Shown: positions 1-4,318 of the stretch, one piece after another
How the letters are laid out: each line of letters opens with the position of its first letter
Position numbering within the stretch: the first letter of the stretch is position 1
Source: Chromatiales bacterium
GTDB taxonomy: Bacteria; Pseudomonadota; Gammaproteobacteria; CAMYNG01
DNA: 7,182 nt
NCBI GenBank assembly: GCA_026990045.1
Contig: JALSIK010000002.1
Location: 1 to 7,182 of the forward strand
Direction of reading: 5' to 3'
Program-made: the position numbers and the translations under genes
The notes under the pieces: generated by a model
What the model was told of the DNA's origin: nothing
Databases searched by the model: none
The model's input: only the letters and a program-made list of their open reading frames with translations

Positions 1-584
1 GCCGCCGCCTCCGCACCGTGCTGCCGCGCTACCGGCCGCTGTTCGAGTCCGCCGCCGCCCGCCACGGCCTGGACTGGGTGCTGCTGGCCGCGCTGTCCTA
101 CCAGGAGTCCCACTGGAACCCGCGCGCGCGCAGCCCCACCGGGGTGCGCGGGATCATGATGCTGACCCGGGTCACCGCCCGCGAGCTGGGGGTGAAGAAC
201 CGGCTCGATGCGGCCCAGAGCATCGAGGCCGCGGCGCGCTACCTGGCCCGGCTCAAGGCCCGGCTGCCGGCGGCGGTGGAGGAGCCGGACCGCACCTGGT
301 TCGCGCTGGCGGCCTACAACGTGGGGTACGGGCACCTGCGCGATGCCATGGCGCTGGCCCGGCGCCTGGGCCGGGACCCGCACCGGTGGTCCGACCTGCG
401 CGCGGTGCTGCCGCTGCTGGCGAAGAAGAAGTACTACCGCACGCTGAAGCACGGCTACGCGCGCGGCTGGGAACCGGTGCGCTACGTGCAGCGGGTGCGC
501 GATTTCGAGGACATGCTGCGCCGGGCGCTGGCGGATCAGGTGCCGGTGGAGGAGGCCGCGCGCCCGAAGCGGCGTTCCACGTAG
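1..584 (+). CDS. mltF: Membrane-bound lytic murein transglycosylase F, C-terminal part (5' end outside window)
   Basis: This is the catalytic end of a periplasmic, outer-membrane-associated enzyme that cleaves the MurNAc-GlcNAc bond of peptidoglycan and leaves 1,6-anhydroMurNAc ends. The frame is open from base 3, so the GTG at 18 is internal and not the start. The SLT domain shows LLAALSYQESHW, with the catalytic Glu codon at 105-107, then SPTGVRGIMMLT, the helix LGVKNRLDAAQSIEAAARYL, and AAYNVGYGHLRDA. The YQESHW...SPTGVRGxMMLT spelling is typical of MltF rather than Slt70 or MltC. Family members have an N-terminal solute-binding-like domain, which must lie to the left of the window. The last 15 or so residues (VPVEEAARPKRRST) are a non-conserved basic tail that overlaps the end of ispG on the other strand. 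The family call is firm; full length and signal peptide cannot be checked. Confidence 0.93.
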   Translation, partial: RRLRTVLPRYRPLFESAAARHGLDWVLLAALSYQESHWNPRARSPTGVRGIMMLTRVTARELGVKNRLDAAQSIEAAARYLARLKARLPAAVEEPDRTWFALAAYNVGYGHLRDAMALARRLGRDPHRWSDLRAVLPLLAKKKYYRTLKHGYARGWEPVRYVQRVRDFEDMLRRALADQVPVEEAARPKRRST

Positions 585-1765
585 GCCTCGAGCCGGGCCT
601 GGAACTGGGCCGCGATGTCCTCGCCCTTGAGGGTCACGGTCTTGACCCCGTCCTCGTACACCGGGGCCACGGGCTGCTCGCCGCTGCCCGGCAGGCTGAT
701 GCCGATGTCGGCGTGGCGGCTCTCGCCGGGGCCGTTGACCACGCAGCCCATCACCGCCACGGTCATGTTCTCCACCCCGGGGTAGCGGGTGCGCCACACC
801 GGCATCTGGGCGCGGAGATAGGCCTGGATGTCGCGGGCCAGTTCCTGGAAGAAGGTGGAGGTGGTGCGGCCGCAGCCGGGACAGGCGATGACGGCGGGGG
901 TGAAACTGCGCAGCTCCAGGGCCTGGAGGATCTCCTGGGCCACCTGCACCTCGCGCGTGCGCGGGGCGCCGGGCTCGGGGGTGAGGGAGATGCGGATGGT
1001 GTCGCCGATGCCCTCCAGCAGCAGCGGCGCCAGGGCCGCGGTGGAGGCCACCACGCCCTTGTCGCCCATGCCGGCCTCGGTCAGTCCCAGGTGCAGGGGG
1101 TGGCGGCAGCGCCGCGCCAGCTCGCGGTAGACCGCCACCAGGTCGCGCACGCCGCTCATCTTGCACGAGATCACGATGCGGTCCTCGGGCAGGCCCAGGC
1201 GCACCGCCTCGGCGGCGCTCTCCAGGGCCGAGGTGATCACGGCCTCGCGCATGATCGCGCGCGGCTCGCGCGGGCGCGCGGCACGGGCGTTCTCGTCCAT
1301 GAGCCGGGCCAGCACCGCCGGGTCCAGGCTGCCCCAGTTGACGCCGATGCGCACCGGCTTGCCGTGGCGGCAGGCCAGCTCGATCATCTGCGCGAAGCGG
1401 GCGTCGCGCTGGCTGCCGCGGCCCACGTTGCCGGGGTTGATGCGGTACTTGTCCAGGGCCTCGGCACAGGCGGGGTGGCGTGCCAGCAGCTTGTGGCCGT
1501 TGAAGTGGAAGTCGCCCACCAGCGGCACCTCCACGCCCTGCTGCAGCAGGCGCTCGCGGATCCGCGGCACCGCGGCGGCGGCGGCCTCGGTGTTCACCGT
1601 GATGCGCACCAGCTCCGAGCCGGCCGCGGCCAGCTCGGCCACCTGGCGCGCGGTGGCCTCCGCGTCGGCGGTGTCGGTGTTGGTCATGGACTGCACCGCC
1701 ACGGGGGCGCCGCCGCCGAGGGTGACGCCGCCCACGCGCACGGCGAGGGTGTCGTGCCGGGTCAT
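536..1765 (-). CDS. ispG: 4-hydroxy-3-methylbut-2-en-1-yl diphosphate synthase (IspG/GcpE), long form
   Basis: This cytoplasmic [4Fe-4S] enzyme acts in the MEP isoprenoid pathway. It reductively converts 2-C-methyl-D-erythritol 2,4-cyclodiphosphate to HMBPP, with electrons from flavodoxin or ferredoxin. With the start chosen here it has 409 residues. Visible family motifs are APVAVQSMTNTDT (20-32), the phosphate-binding RINPGNVG (108-115), RIGVNWGSL (139-147), HLGLTEAG (225-232) and EGIGDTIRISL (251-261). The cluster ligands are C295 and C298 (ACPGCGR), C341 and E348 (MGCVVNGPGE). About 11 more residues lie between C298 and C341 than in E. coli IspG, as expected of the long proteobacterial form. 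The start at 1763-1765 has GGAG five bases upstream. An in-frame ATG ten codons earlier (1793-1795) would overlap the -10-like element and is less likely. The C-terminal tail GRAASSTGT overlaps mltF. Confidence 0.97.
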   Translation of the reverse strand: MTRHDTLAVRVGGVTLGGGAPVAVQSMTNTDTADAEATARQVAELAAAGSELVRITVNTEAAAAAVPRIRERLLQQGVEVPLVGDFHFNGHKLLARHPACAEALDKYRINPGNVGRGSQRDARFAQMIELACRHGKPVRIGVNWGSLDPAVLARLMDENARAARPREPRAIMREAVITSALESAAEAVRLGLPEDRIVISCKMSGVRDLVAVYRELARRCRHPLHLGLTEAGMGDKGVVASTAALAPLLLEGIGDTIRISLTPEPGAPRTREVQVAQEILQALELRSFTPAVIACPGCGRTTSTFFQELARDIQAYLRAQMPVWRTRYPGVENMTVAVMGCVVNGPGESRHADIGISLPGSGEQPVAPVYEDGVKTVTLKGEDIAAQFQARLEAYVERRFGRAASSTGT

Positions 1766-1793
1766 GGGGGCTCCGGGGTCGTCCAGAGCGCCC

Positions 1794-1802
1794 ATGATAC
1801 CA
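1794..1802 (-). promoter_or_regulatory. Candidate extended -10 promoter element of ispG
   Basis: Read on the minus strand this is TGGTATCAT, matching the sigma-70 extended -10 pattern TGnTAnnnT, with five of six bases matching TATAAT. No convincing -35 hexamer is seen 16-19 bases upstream, which is tolerable for an extended -10. Transcription would start near 1787, giving a leader of about 20 bases before the ATG at 1765. This supports the shorter ispG start over the ATG at 1795. It is inferred from pattern only. Confidence 0.5.
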
Positions 1803-1844
1803 GCTTCCCGCCCGCGGGCCGACGGTGCGCTTGTGGCGCCGGCG

Positions 1845-1864
1845 GCAAATGCCTTAGGCTTTGC
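1845..1864. repeat. Imperfect inverted repeat upstream of the methyltransferase gene
   Basis: The sequence reads GCAAA-t-GCCT-T-AGGC-TTTGC: nine paired positions per arm, one bulged T at 1850 and a one-base centre at 1855. It lies in the 124-base divergent gap between ispG and the methyltransferase and ends 25 bases before the GTG start. It covers the only plausible -10 for the methyltransferase (TAGGCT, 1855-1860, with TTGTGG at 1831-1836 as a poor -35, spacing 18). It could be a repressor operator or chance; no known operator is recognised. Confidence 0.4.
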
Positions 1865-1889
1865 GGGTTTTGACCCCGGGAGGAGTGCC

Positions 1890-2753
1890 GTGAGCCGCAA
1901 GCGCAGGAAACGGAAGGAGCGGGCCCGCCGCGACGGGCCGCCCCTGGCGGAGCAGGCCGACCGCCACGTGCTGTACCAGAAGGCGGTGCAGGCGCCGGAG
2001 GCCGAGGTGGAGTTCTTCGACCGCGTGTTCCTCGAGCTGCGCGGGCGCAAGGCCCTGCACATGCGGGAGGACTTTTGCGGCACCGCCTACCTGGCCACCA
2101 CCTGGTGCCGGTCCGACCCCGGGCGCACCGCCACCGGCATCGACATCGACCGCGCGACCCTGGACTGGGGCCGGCGCCACAACGTGGAGGCGGCGGGGCC
2201 GGAGGTGGCGGCGCGGGTGCGCCTGGTGGAGGGCGACGTGCGCACCGCCGAGGCGGAGCCCGCCGACATCACCTGCGCCCTCAACTTCAGTTACTGCATC
2301 TTCAAGACCCGCGACGCCCTGCGCGAGTACTTCACCATCGCCCGCCGCGGGCTGGTGGACGACGGCCTGCTGATCCTGGACCTGTTCGGCGGCACCGAGT
2401 GCCAGGACACCCTCACCGAGGAGACCGACATCGACGGCGAGCCGGCCACCTACGTCTGGGAGCATGCCGCCTTCAATCCCGTCACCCACGACATCCTGTG
2501 CCACATCCACTTCCACTTCGACGACGGCTCGAAGATGGAACGGGCCTTCACCTACGACTGGCGCCTGTGGAGCATCCCCGAGCTGCGCGAGCTGCTGCTG
2601 GAGGCGGGGTTCAGGAAGGTGCGCGTGTACTGGGAGCGGTTCGAGGAGGGCGATGACGACGACGAGTTCATGGAAGGGACCGGCGAGTACTACGAGGTGG
2701 AGGAGGTGGAGAACCAGGAATCCTGGATGAGCTACATCGTCGCTGAAAAGTAG
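1890..2753 (+). CDS. Class I SAM-dependent methyltransferase, substrate unknown
   Basis: This 287-residue protein probably transfers a methyl group from S-adenosylmethionine; the substrate cannot be read from sequence. A Rossmann-type order is visible: LHMREDFCGTAYLATTW (56-72) in the place of motif I, GIDID (83-87) ending strand 2 with the acidic residue expected to hold the ribose, VEGDVR (113-118), ADITCALNFSYCIFK (125-139), then DDGLLILDLFGG (157-168). The usual DxGCGTG of motif I is replaced by EDFCGTA. Residues 3-14 are almost all Arg or Lys, and residues 252-274 hold 13 acidic residues. The start is GTG with AGGAG four bases upstream (1881-1885). The frame stays open far upstream, but that part is antisense to ispG. 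The gene is divergent from ispG and convergent with the hydrolase, so probably monocistronic. The fold is secure, the function unassigned. Confidence 0.85.
   Translation: MSRKRRKRKERARRDGPPLAEQADRHVLYQKAVQAPEAEVEFFDRVFLELRGRKALHMREDFCGTAYLATTWCRSDPGRTATGIDIDRATLDWGRRHNVEAAGPEVAARVRLVEGDVRTAEAEPADITCALNFSYCIFKTRDALREYFTIARRGLVDDGLLILDLFGGTECQDTLTEETDIDGEPATYVWEHAAFNPVTHDILCHIHFHFDDGSKMERAFTYDWRLWSIPELRELLLEAGFRKVRVYWERFEEGDDDDEFMEGTGEYYEVEEVENQESWMSYIVAEK
2694..2711 (+). repeat. Two-copy 9-bp tandem repeat inside the methyltransferase gene
   Basis: GAGGTGGAG occurs twice in direct succession, in frame, encoding EVE-EVE in the acidic C-terminal tail. It is short and could be a slippage-prone site, or simply reflect the acidic composition of the tail. 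Confidence 0.6.
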
Positions 2754-2800
2754 GGGCCGGCGGCCGGCAACCTGCAACGCCGAGGCGCGAGGCGGGCGCG

Positions 2801-2828
2801 GAAAGAGAGAGGCCCGGCGCGCGCCGGG
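2801..2828 (-). terminator. Candidate intrinsic terminator of the metallo-hydrolase gene
   Basis: Bases 2813-2828 form a perfect 16-bp palindrome (CCCGGCGC/GCGCCGGG) beginning 10 bases after the hydrolase stop codon at 2839-2841. Read on the minus strand it is followed, after two bases, by the pyrimidine tract TCTCTCTTTC (2810-2801). That tract is T-rich but interrupted, so termination may be imperfect. Because the palindrome has no unpaired centre, a real RNA hairpin would open a few central pairs. The rest of the 85-base gap (2754-2838) holds only GC-rich short repeats such as GCCGGC-G-GCCGGC next to the methyltransferase stop. Confidence 0.5.
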
Positions 2829-2838
2829 AGGGCCGGGG

Positions 2839-3540
2839 TCATGCCCTGGGCACCGGGTGGTAGGGGGTGTGGCGGATGCGGTCGTGCTCGTGCATGCGGT
2901 AGTGGACGAATGCCGCCGGGTCGTCGAAGTGCAGGAAGGGGTTGCCCGCCTTCTGCTCGGCCAGGGTGCTGACGGGCTTCTCGGCGTAGTTGTGGCCGGG
3001 GTGGATGACGGTGCCGGCAGGCAGCCCGGTGGCCAGGCGGCGCAGGGTGTCGTACATCTGCTCCGGGTCGCCCCCGGCCAGGTCGCAGCGGCCGCAGCCG
3101 AACACGAACAGGGTGTCGCCGGTGATGAGGTCGTCCCCCAGGTGGTAGCAGGCCGAGCCCGGCGTGTGGCCCGGGGTGTGGAGGACCCGGATCTCGGTCT
3201 CGCCCAGCCGGATCACGTCCCCGCCGTGGTGCAGCACCGGCCGCTCCAGGTCCCGGCCCCAGAACCGGGCCTCGGGCTTGAGCAGGTGCACCCGGGCGTC
3301 GTGGCGCTCCAGCACCCGCTCGATGCCGTTGACGTGATCGTGATGGCTGTGGGTGAGCAGGATGTCGGTGATGCGCACCCCCTCCTGCTCTGCCAGGTCC
3401 AGGATACGGTCCACCTCCCAGGCCGGGTCCACCACCGCGGCCCGGCCGCTGGCCCGGTCGCTCACCAGGTAGACGAAGTTCTCCATGGGGCCCAGCTCCA
3501 GGGCCTCGATGATGTAGGGCGTCTGTTCGTCCGGGGTCAT
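2839..3540 (-). CDS. Glyoxalase II-like metallo-beta-lactamase-fold hydrolase
   Basis: This 233-residue cytoplasmic protein resembles hydroxyacylglutathione hydrolases, which split S-D-lactoylglutathione to D-lactate and glutathione in the last step of methylglyoxal detoxification. The full dinuclear metal set is present: H64, H66, D68 and H69 (THSHHDH), H125 (HTPGHTPGS), the bridging D142 (ITGDTLF) and H183 (HPGHNYAE). FGCGRCDLAGGDPEQMY (147-163) and NPFLHF (200-205) are typical of glyoxalase II and its relatives. It is shorter than classical GloB (about 250 residues), close to the YcbL/GloC type. The GRCDLAGG stretch also recalls persulfide dioxygenases, but those use one iron and differ around the metal site. 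The C-terminus is rich in His and Arg (YRMHEHDRIRHTPYHP). The start has GGAGGAG four bases upstream. The enzyme class is secure, the exact thioester substrate is not. Confidence 0.88.
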   Translation of the reverse strand: MTPDEQTPYIIEALELGPMENFVYLVSDRASGRAAVVDPAWEVDRILDLAEQEGVRITDILLTHSHHDHVNGIERVLERHDARVHLLKPEARFWGRDLERPVLHHGGDVIRLGETEIRVLHTPGHTPGSACYHLGDDLITGDTLFVFGCGRCDLAGGDPEQMYDTLRRLATGLPAGTVIHPGHNYAEKPVSTLAEQKAGNPFLHFDDPAAFVHYRMHEHDRIRHTPYHPVPRA

Positions 3541-3573
3541 GGGGCTCCTCCGCTGGGTCCGGGGTGCCCCGCC

Positions 3574-3579
3574 ATTGTA
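3574..3579 (-). promoter_or_regulatory. Candidate -10 element of the metallo-hydrolase gene
   Basis: On the minus strand this reads TACAAT, five of six matches to TATAAT, in the context GGATACAATGGCG. Transcription would begin near 3567, about 27 bases before the ATG. The -35 position falls in a G/C run at the edge of an inverted repeat and has no recognisable hexamer, so an activator or a weak promoter is possible. Confidence 0.45.
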
Positions 3580-3594
3580 TCCTTTCCCGCCGGC

Positions 3595-3628
3595 CCGGGG
3601 GCGGGGGTAAGGTTTCGCCCGCCCCCGG
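3595..3628. repeat. Perfect 11-bp inverted repeat in the hydrolase/transglycosylase divergent region
   Basis: The left arm CCGGGGGCGGG (3595-3605) is the exact reverse complement of the right arm (3618-3628). The arms flank a 12-base, relatively AT-richer centre (GGTAAGGTTTCG). The right arm ends five bases before the ribosome-binding site of the + strand gene. The left arm sits where a -35 of the minus-strand hydrolase gene would be, and the centre contains TAAGGT (3608-3613), a weak -10 candidate for the + strand gene. It could be a shared operator or an mRNA leader hairpin. High GC raises the chance of such repeats, but 11 perfect pairs is long. Confidence 0.6.
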
Positions 3629-3644
3629 CCGATAAGGAGGGCAC

Positions 3645-4256
3645 ATGAAGGCGTCGTCTCTGGTTCTTGCAGGAGTGCTGGCCGCGGGGTCCGGGGCGGT
3701 GGCGGCCGGGCCGGTCTATGTCTACCGCCTGCCCGACGGCAGCCATCTCATCACCGACCGGGCCCACCACGACGGTATCCACACCCTGGTGCGGGTCACC
3801 CGGCGGGTGAACGGCGTGGGCCGCCTGGTGGCCGTCAACACCCACCGCCGCCCCGATCCCCGCACCACCCGCTTCGACGTGCTCATCCGGGCGGCCGCCG
3901 CCCGCCATGGCGTGGACCCGGCCCTGGTCAAGGCCCTGGTGCACACCGAGTCCCACTTCGATCCCGCCGCCCGCTCGCCCAAGGGAGCACTGGGCCTCAT
4001 GCAGCTCATGCCGGAGACCGCGGCCCGCTACGGGGTGCGCGATCCCCTCGACCCGGCCCAGAACATCGAGGGCGGGGTGCGCTACCTGCGCCACCTGCTG
4101 GGCCGGTTCCGCAACTCCCTGCCCCGGGCCCTGGCCGCCTACAATGCCGGCGAGACCGCGGTCCACGCCCACGGCGGGGTGCCGCCGTTCGCCGAGACCC
4201 GCCGCTTCGTGCGCAAGGTCCTCGACTACCACGCCTACTACCAGAGCTGGTTCTGA
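3645..4256 (+). CDS. Small secreted lytic transglycosylase (SLT family 1 domain)
   Basis: This 203-residue exported peptidoglycan lytic transglycosylase has a signal peptide at residues 1 to about 21 (MKAS, a hydrophobic core, then AVAAG), so it acts in the periplasm. Residues 23-38 (PVYVYRLPDGSHLITD) look like the short beta-rich N-terminal module (DUF4124-like) often fused to such enzymes in Gammaproteobacteria. The catalytic SLT domain covers about 75-203, with the catalytic E102 in VHTESHFDP, then SPKGALGLMQLMPETAARYG (111-130), NIEGGVRYL (140-148) and AAYNAGE (164-170). The GLMQLMP and AYNAGE motifs are those of Slt/MltC-type enzymes and differ from the MltF-type domain at the start of the window, so the two are not a recent duplication. 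The start has AAGGAGG four bases upstream. There is no lipobox cysteine, so it is probably soluble. The physiological role is unknown. Confidence 0.9.
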   Translation: MKASSLVLAGVLAAGSGAVAAGPVYVYRLPDGSHLITDRAHHDGIHTLVRVTRRVNGVGRLVAVNTHRRPDPRTTRFDVLIRAAAARHGVDPALVKALVHTESHFDPAARSPKGALGLMQLMPETAARYGVRDPLDPAQNIEGGVRYLRHLLGRFRNSLPRALAAYNAGETAVHAHGGVPPFAETRRFVRKVLDYHAYYQSWF

Positions 4257-4283
4257 ACGCTCCCCCTCCCCGGCGCGGCGGGG

Positions 4284-4289
4284 TATCAT
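4284..4289 (+). promoter_or_regulatory. Candidate -10 element of pepN
   Basis: TATCAT in the context GGGGTATCATGCGC lies in the 62-base gap after the transglycosylase gene. Transcription would begin near 4296, giving a leader of about 23 bases with the ribosome-binding site inside it. No -35 hexamer is evident. The same TATCAT core and a following G/C-rich stretch occur in front of ispG. If it is not a promoter, pepN is simply read through from the upstream gene. Confidence 0.4.
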
Positions 4290-4318
4290 GCGCTGCGCGC
4301 CGCAGGAGGGAACGGCCC

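Noticed and set aside
1810..1819. GCCCGCGGGC palindrome upstream of ispG
   Set aside because: A 10-base G/C palindrome is expected by chance in DNA this GC-rich, and nothing else marks it as a site.
386..1873. Long + strand ORF (495 codons) antisense to ispG
   Set aside because: Its product is low-complexity Ala/Gly/His/Leu/Val-rich text with no motif, while the opposite strand encodes intact IspG. High GC suppresses stop codons in shadow frames.
1161..1889. Upstream extension of the methyltransferase reading frame
   Set aside because: This part is antisense to ispG and its translation has no domain character. The GTG at 1890 has a good AGGAG site and begins the recognisable protein.
1766..2083. 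Upstream extension of the ispG reading frame to 2083
   Set aside because: It would run antisense into the methyltransferase coding region, and IspG homology begins near the ATG at 1765.
2714..2726. CCAGGA-A-TCCTGG inverted repeat near the end of the methyltransferase gene
   Set aside because: It lies within coding sequence (NQESW), has only a one-base centre and no following T tract, so it is not a credible terminator.
1854..2777. Minus-strand ORF (307 codons) opposite the methyltransferase
   Set aside because: It is a compositional shadow rich in Val, Leu, Gly and His, without a ribosome-binding site or family motif.
2732..3646. Minus-strand ORF (304 codons) in another frame of the hydrolase gene
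   Set aside because: The product is Pro/Gly/Arg-rich noise. The frame ending at 2839 carries the metal ligands.
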